Shown piece after piece: positions 17,701 through 25,228 of a stretch of 64,000 nucleotides of DNA. The notes beneath the pieces are model-generated. The model saw only the letters and a program-made list of their open reading frames with translations, did not search any database and was not told the origin of the DNA. The stretch spans positions 1 to 64,000 of the forward strand of contig RYFE02000030.1 in assembly GCA_004138175.2 (NCBI GenBank), written 5' to 3'. The translations under genes and the position numbers were made by a program. This stretch comes from Chloroflexales bacterium ZM16-3 (GTDB taxonomy: Bacteria; Chloroflexota; Chloroflexia; Chloroflexales; Chloroflexaceae). How positions within the stretch are numbered: the first letter of the stretch is position 1; each line of letters opens with the position of its first letter.

Positions 17701-17846
17701 CGAAGGTGATCGTCACCGGCCTGGCTGAAGGGTTCGCCTTCAACCTCACAACCACCAATGGCGAAGTGACCCTGACGGCGCTGAATGATGGCGTCGCGAC
17801 GACACAGAAGACCCAGACGGTCTTCTTGCCCTTGGTAAGACGGTAG
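14739..17846 (+). CDS. Large secreted beta-helix-like surface protein ending in LPLVRR
   Basis: This 1035-residue protein is predicted to be exported. A signal peptide covers about residues 1-33 (MVRPKALPLTLLAVLLLACL, then MAHAAP). The first 430 residues are beta-rich, with kelch/propeller-like strands of unclear family. A segment beginning GGSWATAGNWTPNEVP is followed by about 500 residues of G/N-rich short beta repeats (for example GTLTLQNGGLVQV), like the autotransporter-associated strand repeats of planctomycetes and cyanobacteria. The protein ends exactly with VFLPLVRR, a tail shared with the products at 59400 and 63299. There is no hydrophobic segment after it, so it is not a standard LPxTG signal. 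The start could instead be 14715; 14739 gives the cleaner signal peptide. A CRP-like dyad lies just upstream. Confidence 0.82.
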   Translation: MVRPKALPLTLLAVLLLACLSIQTSQPMAHAAPSAKPTRANWSAAPSLAANGWGFTNVVAVGESGFTDVVGGRVGDNGHTVVEGTSGGRTGVFLVQGTAVTEIATDATVLPGGLGSIGFVRDYAVTAQGDVLFTAAVSGGSLPGGNYAFRWSGGSITQQQPTSSAFTHTPSHLASNGRWLAEISTGTFPNHTLTYHYTDGSAASAIFSYTNSSGSCVSDLISQATPNANGVIAYYDQHAVTPFVAGRCATEQGQTRSWGIKLAGATTATLASGSAFAKGGALTGSEADTNNPFFLNNQNQVASVRRVYDGTSATQYQAVVSSAQGGEQVLLDTTSTNASTISLAAFDHEGRVVLSVLMDDFSTVAILGGPSLANDLILQTGQTLFGQTVTGLGVVSHGANAPAGTFGDNRSIAFHYQLQDGTTGIALAGKQVTRWTNAAGGSWATAGNWTPNEVPGSASATLFNLDATYDVDVGTRQSGRSNVEAGSVAFTSANLTLTGPFSVGGSASFTLPSGRMTANDLLIGHLPPINPASPPTARVNISNSGTVFTATAQTIIGQAGAGDLFISGGRLDSGEALLGAGSPGTAVVGGHTALWNISSLNVGAGHPATLTIENGGQVVVANAGVIGQASALQPDAAQIVVDNVGAATPALGNLRVGQLTVGDALMGTLDIQHGGVVAVLDLLQVGLQAHNTPLGDGRIITEGADGLGEQASSLIAFKDALFGMGDGARGDWQIFGGGAGSVLGDLNLGHTAGSRGTLSVSGISLLGGRSKLEVGTDAGTETCRVGFDGRGSVIVLGGALLTCNNMNIGGNLGSLGDVTVTGQTSGGTPSTLQVARALCVGGSPLCGSSTTVPGTLTLQNGGLVQVDSLAVAASGRLLGQGKVEAAFMVIAGEVAPGIGLSPQTSAAGQAGLAAVAPATLTISATVEISDTAIISLDIHAPDSYDQIEFTGPTKLGGQIVLNFGEGFAPQQGDVFTFIRADGATGTFAKVIVTGLAEGFAFNLTTTNGEVTLTALNDGVATTQKTQTVFLPLVRR

Positions 17847-17948
17847 AAGATCCAGCGGAGGGCTGCAACATTCGCGGCAAGGTCGGCGTACCATTGCCAG
17901 AACGCGAAGGAACGCCTCGCTGAGGCGGCTACACAAACGGAGAAGACT

Positions 17949-18386
17949 GTGAACCTTAACCTTAACCAGAAGCAGACCCGCGTCGCGGGCATCGCCCTGA
18001 TCACCATTGGCGTCGTCGCTATCTTCCACCTGTGGTGGGCCATCCCGTCCGTGCTGCTGGCCGCCGGTGGCGTGACGATCTACCGTCGCCAGCGTGCGAT
18101 CGGGCGCACCGGCGAGGCCGTCCAGGGCGCGCTCTGGGGCGTCGGACTAGCCCTGCTGCTGCTGATCGACTTTGTCGTCCCGGGCGTCCTGCTGCTCGGC
18201 GGCGCCAGCCTGCTGCTGCGCGGCCGCGAGCTTGAGGCCGACCAGCGCGTCCAGCGCATGTTGTCCAACGTCGCCAGCCGCCGCCGCGCCGCCCCGGCCC
18301 AGCCGGCCCAGCCGGTCGCTCAGCAGCCCAAGGTGACGATCGTCAACGAGCAGCCCACCACCGGCGAGACCGTCCGCCTGCACTAG
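17949..18386 (+). CDS. Small membrane protein with two or three helices
   Basis: This 145-residue protein starts at GTG 17949 with GGAGA nearby. Hydrophobic helices lie at about 12-28, 31-45 and 60-88, with a short basic linker (YRRQRAIGR) between them. The arrangement resembles the LiaI/LiaF-type transmembrane region found in envelope-stress proteins, but it lacks a clear LiaF domain, so I do not assign that function. The C-terminal 50 residues are Arg-rich and then Pro/Gln/Ala-rich and probably cytosolic. It is bracketed by the large surface protein upstream and a strong terminator downstream. It is likely a real gene of unknown function. Confidence 0.72.
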   Translation: MNLNLNQKQTRVAGIALITIGVVAIFHLWWAIPSVLLAAGGVTIYRRQRAIGRTGEAVQGALWGVGLALLLLIDFVVPGVLLLGGASLLLRGRELEADQRVQRMLSNVASRRRAAPAQPAQPVAQQPKVTIVNEQPTTGETVRLH

Positions 18387-18390
18387 GTGT

Positions 18391-18432
18391 AAAAAAAGGG
18401 TATGGGAGGCATAGCCTCCCATACCCTTTTTT
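18391..18432 (+). terminator. Bidirectional rho-independent terminator
   Basis: A 13-bp stem gggtatgggaggc closed by ata is flanked by seven A residues on the left and six T residues on the right. It starts four bases after the stop of the small membrane protein gene. Confidence 0.93.
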
Positions 18433-18444
18433 GCGTTATGGACA

Positions 18445-18453
18445 TGCTATAAT
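18445..18453 (+). promoter_or_regulatory. Extended -10 promoter giving a probable leaderless PBP mRNA
   Basis: TGCTATAAT is a perfect extended -10. With the usual 6-7 nt spacing, transcription starts at or next to 18460, which is the GTG start codon. No ribosome binding site could lie in such a transcript. Confidence 0.65.
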
Positions 18454-18459
18454 CTCGCT

Positions 18460-21006
18460 GTGACCCACCGCCCAGCCCCCCCTCACTTTATCCGCACGCG
18501 GCACCGACGACGGCAGATCTCAGCCTTCCGCCGTCGCTTCCCCCTGATCGCCTTTCTGCTACGCCTCGTCCTGGCCTTCATTAAGCTCTCCCTGCTGCTC
18601 GCCCTCACCCTGGTGGCTGGCGGGATGTGGCTCTACTACCGCTATGGCAGCGACCTGCCCGACCCCCAGAGGATCAGCGAGTACCGCAGCTTCGAGACGA
18701 CCCGTATCTACGCCCGCGACGGAACGACCTTGCTGTACGAGCTTGTCGGCCCGGACGCCGGGCGGCGCACGCCGGTGCCCTTTGAGCGTATCCCCCAGAC
18801 CCTCAAGAATGCGACTATCGCCGTTGAGGACGCTGGATTCTACGAGAACCCCGGCGTCGATCTGCGCGGGATCATCCGCGCCGCCTTGCAGAACTACCAG
18901 AGCGGCCAGATCGTCAGCGGGGCCAGCACGATCACCCAGCAGCTCGTGCGCAGTATCCTGCTCTCGCCCGAGGAGCGCGGCGAGCGCAGCTACGAGCGCA
19001 AGCTACGCGAGGCCATCCTGGCCTACCGGGTCAGCCGCGAGTACAGCAAGGATCAGATCCTTGGCATCTACCTCAACGAGGTCTACTACGGCGCCCAGGC
19101 GTATGGCGTCGAGGCCGCCGCCCAGGCATACTTCAGCAAGCATGTCTGGGAGCTGAGCCCCGCCGAGTCCACGCTGATCGCCGGGCTGCCCCAGTCGCCC
19201 ACCAGCTACAACCCCTTCGAGAATCTGCCCGCCGCCAAGACCCGCCAGCGCGTCACCATCGACCTGATGGCGAAGTTCGGCTACCTCAGCCATGCCCAGG
19301 CCGACCAGATCTACAATACGCCGATCACGCTCGCACCGCCGCAGACCGACATGGTGGCCCCGCACTTCGCCTTCTATGTGCGCGACCTGCTGGAGCGGCG
19401 CTACGGCCCCGACCTGCTCTACCGCGCCGGGCTGCGCGTGGTCACCAGCATCGACATGGGCTGGCAGGCCGAGGCCCAGCGGGTGGCCCAGGAGAAGGTG
19501 GCCGAGCTGCGCGCCAAGAACGCATCCAACGCAGGCGTGGTCATGCTCGCCCCCGACGGCGAGATCTTGGCGATGGTCGGCAGCGTGGACTATAACGCGC
19601 CCGACGGCCAGGTGAACGTGACCCTGGCCGCGCGCCAGCCCGGCTCGGCCCTAAAGCCCTTCGTCTACGCGGCGGCGCTCCAGCGCGGCTGGACGCCGGC
19701 CACGGTGATCTGGGACACGCCGAGCGAGTGGCGGACACCGGACGGGGTTGTCTACAAGCCGCTGAACTACGACAACGCCTTCCACGGCCCGCTGCGCCTG
19801 CGCATGACCCTGGCCAACTCGCTAAACATCCCGGCGGTGAAGGCCCTGGAATTCGTGGGCGTGCCAAACTTCATCGAGGAGATGTCGCGCCTGGGCGTGA
19901 CCACCTTCGACGACCCGAGCCGCTACGGGCTAGCCATGGCCCTTGGCAGCAACGAGGTGCGCCTGCTGGAGCTATCCGGGGCATACAACGCCCTGCGCAA
20001 CGGCGGGAGATCCACGCCGCCGGTGGCTGTCCTGAAGGTGACGAACAGCCGGGGCGAGGTGCTGGAGCGCTGGGCGCCCGAGCGCGGCCAGCCCATCCTC
20101 GGGCCGCAGAGCGAGCAGATCGCCTACCTCATCACGAGCATCCTCAGCGACAACCAGGCCCGCTGGTTTATGTTCGGTCGCAACAACGTGCTTGAGCTAC
20201 CCGACATCGTGGCCGCCGCGAAGACCGGCACCAGCAACGACTGGCGCGACTCCTGGGCTATGGGGTACAGCAGCGACGTGACGATCGGGGTGTGGGTGGG
20301 GAATAACGACGGCGCGCCGATGGATGAGGTGGCAGGATCGAACGGGGCCGGCCTGATCTGGCGCGACCTGATGATCGCCTACAACCAGGGCCGCCCGCCG
20401 CAGCCCTTCGCGCGCCCGGCCGGGATCATCGAGGCACCAGTGTGCGCCGACACCGGCGGCAAGGCGGGCGAGGCGTGCCCGCGACCGATCAGCGAGCTGT
20501 TTGTGGCAGGCACCGCGCCCACGCAGGTGGACGTGGTCTACCAGAAGGTGCGGGTGGGCGGGGACGGCAACTGCCTAGCCCAGTCCTACACCCCGGCGGA
20601 TCAGGTGCGCGAGGTGAGCTTTGCGATCTACCCGCCGGAGTTCCGCGAGTGGGCCGCGCGCAACGTACCCCAGCCGCCGACGGAGCCATGCCCGCCGCCC
20701 CAGGCGCTGGCCCAGGCGGTGGCAATCCTCAACCCCGTGGGCAGCGGCGACATCGTCAGTGGCCCCCAGGTCTTCATCAGCGGCACCGCGCGCGGCCCCT
20801 TCACCCTAGAGTATGGCCGTGGAAGAAACCCCGAGAGCTGGCAGTCGATCGGGCAAAACGTCGTAGCGGTGGAGAACGGGCTGCTGGGCGTCTGGCTAAC
20901 TGGCGGGCTGGCCCCCGGCGAGTACACCCTGCGCCTGCGCGTGATCACCGCCGACGGGATCAGCGCAGCGGACCAGCGCATCGTGCAGGTGGCGGGGTCG
21001 CCTTAG
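18460..21006 (+). CDS. Class A penicillin-binding protein (glycosyltransferase/transpeptidase)
   Basis: This 848-residue bifunctional enzyme polymerises lipid II glycan and cross-links peptides at the outer face of the cytoplasmic membrane. A basic N-terminus precedes a membrane helix at about 36-60. The GT51 domain has the catalytic Glu123 in AVEDAGFYEN and the GASTITQQLVR motif. The transpeptidase domain has Ser396-x-x-Lys399 in PGSALKPF, S454-L-N456, and K588-T-G in AAKTGTSNDW. The last 130 residues form an extra Ig-like domain (GPQVFISGTARGPFTLEYG) typical of Chloroflexota PBPs. The GTG at 18460 is the only sensible start, and it coincides with the predicted transcription start of the promoter at 18445-18453. 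It is a monocistronic unit followed by tRNA genes on the other strand. Confidence 0.94.
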   Translation: MTHRPAPPHFIRTRHRRRQISAFRRRFPLIAFLLRLVLAFIKLSLLLALTLVAGGMWLYYRYGSDLPDPQRISEYRSFETTRIYARDGTTLLYELVGPDAGRRTPVPFERIPQTLKNATIAVEDAGFYENPGVDLRGIIRAALQNYQSGQIVSGASTITQQLVRSILLSPEERGERSYERKLREAILAYRVSREYSKDQILGIYLNEVYYGAQAYGVEAAAQAYFSKHVWELSPAESTLIAGLPQSPTSYNPFENLPAAKTRQRVTIDLMAKFGYLSHAQADQIYNTPITLAPPQTDMVAPHFAFYVRDLLERRYGPDLLYRAGLRVVTSIDMGWQAEAQRVAQEKVAELRAKNASNAGVVMLAPDGEILAMVGSVDYNAPDGQVNVTLAARQPGSALKPFVYAAALQRGWTPATVIWDTPSEWRTPDGVVYKPLNYDNAFHGPLRLRMTLANSLNIPAVKALEFVGVPNFIEEMSRLGVTTFDDPSRYGLAMALGSNEVRLLELSGAYNALRNGGRSTPPVAVLKVTNSRGEVLERWAPERGQPILGPQSEQIAYLITSILSDNQARWFMFGRNNVLELPDIVAAAKTGTSNDWRDSWAMGYSSDVTIGVWVGNNDGAPMDEVAGSNGAGLIWRDLMIAYNQGRPPQPFARPAGIIEAPVCADTGGKAGEACPRPISELFVAGTAPTQVDVVYQKVRVGGDGNCLAQSYTPADQVREVSFAIYPPEFREWAARNVPQPPTEPCPPPQALAQAVAILNPVGSGDIVSGPQVFISGTARGPFTLEYGRGRNPESWQSIGQNVVAVENGLLGVWLTGGLAPGEYTLRLRVITADGISAADQRIVQVAGSP

Positions 21007-21075
21007 CGACGGCTGAAACCTTGTACTAGAGAATCAAAAAGGCCTGCGTTACCGCAGACCTTCCTGATGTCTCAA

Positions 21076-21151
21076 TGGCGGACCCGACGGGATTTGAACC
21101 CGCGCTCTCGGCCTTGACAGGGCCGCATGTTAACCGCTACACCACGGGTCC
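21076..21151 (-). tRNA. tRNA-Asp (GTC)
   Basis: The minus strand folds into a full cloverleaf: 7-bp acceptor GGACCCG/CGGGTCC, anticodon stem CGGCC/GGCCG, loop CTGTCAA with anticodon GTC, T-arm GGGTTCAAATCCC, discriminator G and an encoded CCA end. It lies 9 bp downstream of tRNA-Glu and probably shares its transcript. Confidence 0.97.
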
Positions 21152-21160
21152 AAAGAGACT

Positions 21161-21237
21161 TGGTGACCCCAGCGGGATTCGAACCCGCGATCTTCACCTT
21201 GAGAGGGTGACGTCCTAGGCCGCTAGACGATGGGGCC
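21161..21237 (-). tRNA. tRNA-Glu (CTC)
   Basis: The minus strand gives acceptor GGCCCCA/TGGGGTC, anticodon stem TCACC/GGTGA, loop CTCTCAA with anticodon CTC, T-arm GCGGGTTCGAATCCCGC, discriminator A and encoded CCA. It is the first gene of a two-tRNA unit with tRNA-Asp. Confidence 0.97.
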
Positions 21238-21255
21238 GACTTAACGACCTGACGG

Positions 21256-21284
21256 AGTATATCATACCTCTTTTTAATTTGCAA
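21256..21284 (-). promoter_or_regulatory. Promoter of the tRNA-Glu/tRNA-Asp unit
   Basis: On the minus strand, TTGCAA (21284-21279), a 17-bp spacer and TGATATACT with -10 TATACT (21261-21256) precede tRNA-Glu by about 18 bp. Confidence 0.7.
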
Positions 21285-21463
21285 ATCGGCTTGTTTCCGC
21301 GTTGTAAAGCTGTGCAAGCCACTGTGCGAGAGATTGACAGTCATACTGAGATCGGCTATTATGAGGCGGCATAAAATATTCTCCACTCGAATAGTTTAAA
21401 CCTCACCTAGAGAAAGATACGCCCATCCGACAGCGGCTCGCTCTCTCAACGGAGGATCGTGCG

Positions 21464-21982
21464 ATGACCCACCAAGAACAGCGTTCAGCCTATGTCACCG
21501 GCATCAGCGACGTGGTGCGCCAGATCACTTGGCAGAGCCAGAAGCAGCTGCTGAAGACGCTCAGCCGCCCAGATATTGGGCTGACGATGCCGCAGATGGT
21601 AACGCTCTTCGCCATCCGCAACGCGCAGACCTGCCGAATGAGCGAGCTCGCCGATATCACCCAGCAGTCGGCAGGCACCCTGACCGGGATCGTCGACCGG
21701 CTGATTGATGATAACCTGGTTGGCCGCGTGCGCGATGTCGAAGACCGCCGGGTGGTTCAGGTGACGCTGACGTCCGCAGGCGAGGAGCGGGTGACTCTGG
21801 TCGAGCAGGCCCGCCACGAGGATATGGATCGCATGCTCCAGCACTTCGACCTCGGCCAGCTTGGCGACCTGGAGTGTCTGCTGCGTCTGCTGATCTCGGG
21901 ACTCCACGAGATGATCAGCGGCGAGGAGCCGGTGACGACGCCCTCACATCACCCGGTGATCACACCCCTGCGCATGGTCTAA
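21464..21982 (+). CDS. MarR-family transcriptional regulator
   Basis: This 172-residue winged-helix regulator has the MarR core at about residues 25-140: a recognition helix region MSELADITQQSAGTLTGIVD followed by the wing VRDVEDRRVVQVTLTSAGEE, where the DxRRxxxxLT motif is diagnostic. GGAGGAT lies upstream of the ATG at 21464. It is the first gene of a compact unit. The epimerase gene starts three bases after its stop codon, and a histidine kinase and hisC follow. MarR proteins usually repress their own operon, so autoregulation is likely. The ligand is unknown. A short His/Pro/Thr tail after residue 155 is not part of the conserved domain. Confidence 0.9.
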   Translation: MTHQEQRSAYVTGISDVVRQITWQSQKQLLKTLSRPDIGLTMPQMVTLFAIRNAQTCRMSELADITQQSAGTLTGIVDRLIDDNLVGRVRDVEDRRVVQVTLTSAGEERVTLVEQARHEDMDRMLQHFDLGQLGDLECLLRLLISGLHEMISGEEPVTTPSHHPVITPLRMV

Positions 21983-21985
21983 GCG

Positions 21986-22930
21986 ATGCGCGTTCTGATC
22001 ACGGGCTCAAGCGGCCAGATCGGCACGAACCTGGCCCTCCGTCTCCTTGCGGAGGGCCATCGTGTGTTTGGCGTGGACCGGCGGGCCAACCCATGGACCG
22101 ACGCTTTCCCCACGCTGCTCCAGGATCTGGCCGCGCCGCAGCGCGATTTTCGCGGCGGCATCGGCGGTGCCCCCTACCCGCCCTGCGACATCGTGGTACA
22201 CCTGGCGGCCAACGCGAAGGTTCACGAGCTTGTCGAGCAGCCCCACCGCGCCCTAGAGAATATTAACCTCACCTTCAACATACTTGAGTACTGCCGGGCT
22301 AACAGCCTGCCGATCATCTTCTCGTCCTCGCGCGAGGTCTACGGCGACATCCACCGCTACATCACCGACGAGGGCAGCGCCGACTTCAGCTTTACAGAGA
22401 GCCCCTACTCGGCCTCGAAGATCGCGGGCGAGGCGCTGGTCTACTCGTACGCGCGCTGCTACGGCGTCCCCTACCTCGTCTTCCGCTTCTCAAACGTGTA
22501 CGGGCGCTACGACAACGACATCGAGCGGATGGAGCGGGTGATCCCGCTCTTTGTCCGCCGGATGGCGAGCGGAGAGCCGGTGACGGTGTACGGCCGCGAG
22601 AAGGTGCTCGACTTCACCTATGTGGACGACTGCGTGGGCGGGATTGTGCGCGGGATCGAGCGGCTGCTGGCGGGCAAGGTGACGAACCGAACGATCAACT
22701 TGGCCTATGGCGAGGGTAACAGCCTGGTACGTATGGCCGAGCTGATCGGTGAGGCGCTCGGGGTGCGTCCCGAGATCATCGTTGAGCCTGCCAAGCGCCC
22801 CGGCGAGGTGAGCTACTACGTGGCCGATATCTCGCTGGCCCGCGAGCTGCTCGGCTTCGCGCCGCAGGTGAGCCTGGCCGAGGGCATCCGCCGCGCCGTG
22901 GCATGGTCGCGCGGCGGGGAGGCCGACTGA
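21986..22930 (+). CDS. NAD-dependent epimerase/dehydratase (extended SDR)
   Basis: This 314-residue enzyme belongs to the nucleotide-sugar epimerase/dehydratase group. The cofactor-binding glycine motif is TGSSGQIG at about 6-13, followed by VVHLAANAKV. The catalytic pair is Tyr-x-x-x-Lys in SPYSASKIAGE at about residue 147, with an upstream Ser-Ser-Ser in FSSSREVYG. FRFSNVYGRYD and DFTYVDDCVGGI are conserved in UDP-glucose/galactose epimerase relatives. The precise sugar substrate cannot be told. It starts three bases after the MarR gene, and its TGA stop overlaps the ATG of the histidine kinase (TGATG), so translational coupling is likely. Confidence 0.88.
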   Translation: MRVLITGSSGQIGTNLALRLLAEGHRVFGVDRRANPWTDAFPTLLQDLAAPQRDFRGGIGGAPYPPCDIVVHLAANAKVHELVEQPHRALENINLTFNILEYCRANSLPIIFSSSREVYGDIHRYITDEGSADFSFTESPYSASKIAGEALVYSYARCYGVPYLVFRFSNVYGRYDNDIERMERVIPLFVRRMASGEPVTVYGREKVLDFTYVDDCVGGIVRGIERLLAGKVTNRTINLAYGEGNSLVRMAELIGEALGVRPEIIVEPAKRPGEVSYYVADISLARELLGFAPQVSLAEGIRRAVAWSRGGEAD

Positions 22931-25194
22931 TGACCCAGAAGCAGAAGCAGACGAAGACCACCTCGCGCCAGCGCGGCAGCACCGCAGCCCAGGTGATGCG
23001 CCTGTTCCAAGCATCATCGAGCCTGGTGGCCGTGCTCGACCCAGAGGAGCTGTTTACAACCCTGGTCAGTCGGGTCGTCGAGGCACTGCCCGCAGTGCAT
23101 GGCGGGGTGCTCTGGATCTACGATGCGAAGAATGGCCGGCTGAGGGCCGGTGCCGCCGCCGGGCTGCCGATCAGCGCCGCATCACAGCAGGGGCTGCTCA
23201 CGATCTCGCTGCGCAGCGGCGAGGGGATGGTCGGCATTGCCTTCCAGCTCAATGAGCCGCAGATGGTCGAGACGCGCCTCGGCTACCGCGACATTGTCGG
23301 CCAGATGCCGCCGGCCAGCGCGGCGATCATCCAGCAGATCAGCGAGCAGCTGCCGCGCCGTATTGTCTGCGCCTGCATCCCTATGCGCGTCGGCCCCGAG
23401 ATCATTGGCATCCTTGAGCTGTTTACCCTGGGCGACCCGGCGAGCGCCAAGGCCGACAAAGCGATCGAGCGGGGGAACCTGCCTGTGCTGCAGACCTTCG
23501 CGAATCTGGCGGCGTCAGCGATCAAGAATGCCCACCTCTACAATGAGGCCCAGCGCAACGAGCGCCGACTGAAGGCATTCGACGCGGTGGTGACAGCGAT
23601 CAGCACGGCGGCCGACCTGACCGATCTGGTGCGCAGTATCCTCGATGTCGTGCTCGGCCTGGTGCCAGGCGCCACCGGTGCGCTGCTGCTACTTGACCCG
23701 GCCCACGACCGGCTGGATCTCGGGGCACAGCAGGGGCTAACGCCGTCATGCGCCCAGGCGCTGGCCCGCATCCCGGTGATGGGCTCGCCCTGCGAGGAGG
23801 TCGTCCACTTCGGCCAGCCGATGCTGCGCCCGCTGATCGATGAGCGCGGCGAGAGCGCCTTCCTGGCCGAGGGGCTGGCCGGCTGCGCCTACTTCCCGCT
23901 GCTGGCTGGCGGCACCGTCGCCGGGGTTCTGGCCCTCTATGGGGATGCCAGCCTGCCCGCGCGGGCCGACCGCGAGATGCTCCTGCCGATCTGTAACCAG
24001 GTCGGCTTCGCCGTGGCTAATGTGCGCCTCTACGCCGACAGCACCGGCGAGCGCCGCAAGCTCAACACGGTGGTGACGTCGATCGCCGAGGGCGTGCTGC
24101 TCTGCGATGCGCGCGGACGCATGACCCTGGCCAACGAGGCAGCCCTGACCCTGCTCCGGCTCGACTCGCTGCCCTTTGAGCAGCGCCTCGCCGAGATGCC
24201 CGACTTCTACCGTATGCGCGACCTGGACGGCCAGCCGCTGACCCTCGACCAGCTGCCCTTCGCCCGCGCCCTGGCCGGCGAGATCTTCCAGGACTACCGG
24301 CTGATCTTGAGCGGCTCCAGCGGCGATGAGACGGTGATGAGCTTCAGCGGCGCGCCCGCTCGTGCCGATGACGGGTCGATTGAGGGCGCTGTGGTCGTCT
24401 TCCGCGATGTGACGGCCAACCAGAAGCTTGAGCGGGCCAAGGACGAGTTCCTGGCCGTGGCCGCCCACGAGCTGCGCAGCCCGCTGGCGGCGGTGCGCAA
24501 CTACGCCGACCTGCTGCTGCGCCGCGAGCAGCAGCGCAGCGAGGCCGACTCGCGCGATGTGCGCGGGCTGACCATCCTGACCCAGCAGGTCTCGCATATG
24601 CTGCACATGGTAGACAACCTGCTCGACGTGTCGCGCATCGACGCGGGGCAGCTCGACCTACAGATTCAGTCGGTGAACCTGGTGGCCATGGCATCCCAGG
24701 TGATTGATCAGCAGCGGCCCTCGGCCGGCGCGCGCGATCTGGCGCTGGAAAACGCCGAGGACGAGCTGATGGTGCCCTGCGACTCGCTGCGCATCCACCA
24801 GGTGATGACAAACCTGATCGGTAATGCGATCAAGTACAGCCCCGACGGGGGCCGGGTGACGGTGCGGCTGCGGCTGGCGGCCGGCGATGAGCGACGCCTG
24901 TTCGGCGAGCGGCTGGCTGGCGAGGGGCTGGCCCCCTCGGCGAACGGCACGCCCACGGACATGGCGATCATCTCGATCACCGATGAGGGCAGCGGGGTCT
25001 CGCCCGAGCAGCAGGCCAAGCTCTTCCAGCGCTTCTACCGCGCCCGCAGCCACCGCGCCGAGGGCCTGGGACTGGGGCTCTACCTGAGCCGTCAGTTTGT
25101 GCAGATGCACCACGGCGCGATCTGGGTCGAGAGCGTTGAGGGGTCGGGCAGCACCTTCTCGTTTGCCTTGCCGATGACGGCGATGATGAGGTAG
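22930..25194 (+). CDS. Cytosolic GAF-GAF-PAS sensor histidine kinase
   Basis: This 754-residue two-component kinase has no membrane helix. Two GAF domains lie at about 20-195 and 210-365. A PAS domain at about 375-500 ends in VVVFRDVTANQKLERAKDEF. The dimerisation domain has the phosphoacceptor His513 in AAHELRSPLAAVRNYADLLL. The ATPase domain has the N box LIGNAIKYSPDGG, G1 DEGSGVSPEQ and G2 GLGLGLYLSRQF. It therefore senses an intracellular signal. No complete response regulator is in the window. The ATG at 22930 overlaps the upstream epimerase stop by one base. A longer start at 22903 is not supported. Confidence 0.93.
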   Translation: MTQKQKQTKTTSRQRGSTAAQVMRLFQASSSLVAVLDPEELFTTLVSRVVEALPAVHGGVLWIYDAKNGRLRAGAAAGLPISAASQQGLLTISLRSGEGMVGIAFQLNEPQMVETRLGYRDIVGQMPPASAAIIQQISEQLPRRIVCACIPMRVGPEIIGILELFTLGDPASAKADKAIERGNLPVLQTFANLAASAIKNAHLYNEAQRNERRLKAFDAVVTAISTAADLTDLVRSILDVVLGLVPGATGALLLLDPAHDRLDLGAQQGLTPSCAQALARIPVMGSPCEEVVHFGQPMLRPLIDERGESAFLAEGLAGCAYFPLLAGGTVAGVLALYGDASLPARADREMLLPICNQVGFAVANVRLYADSTGERRKLNTVVTSIAEGVLLCDARGRMTLANEAALTLLRLDSLPFEQRLAEMPDFYRMRDLDGQPLTLDQLPFARALAGEIFQDYRLILSGSSGDETVMSFSGAPARADDGSIEGAVVVFRDVTANQKLERAKDEFLAVAAHELRSPLAAVRNYADLLLRREQQRSEADSRDVRGLTILTQQVSHMLHMVDNLLDVSRIDAGQLDLQIQSVNLVAMASQVIDQQRPSAGARDLALENAEDELMVPCDSLRIHQVMTNLIGNAIKYSPDGGRVTVRLRLAAGDERRLFGERLAGEGLAPSANGTPTDMAIISITDEGSGVSPEQQAKLFQRFYRARSHRAEGLGLGLYLSRQFVQMHHGAIWVESVEGSGSTFSFALPMTAMMR

Positions 25195-25228
25195 GGCGCG
25201 TCGTGACGCGCCCCTCCATGGGGTCTAT

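Noticed and set aside
17820-17846. LPLVRR treated as an LPxTG sortase signal
   Set aside because: It lacks the T-G, the hydrophobic helix and a basic tail following the motif, so a standard sortase call would be wrong.
21072-21386. Minus-strand frame covering the two tRNA genes
   Set aside because: It reads through both cloverleaf tRNAs and has no homology.
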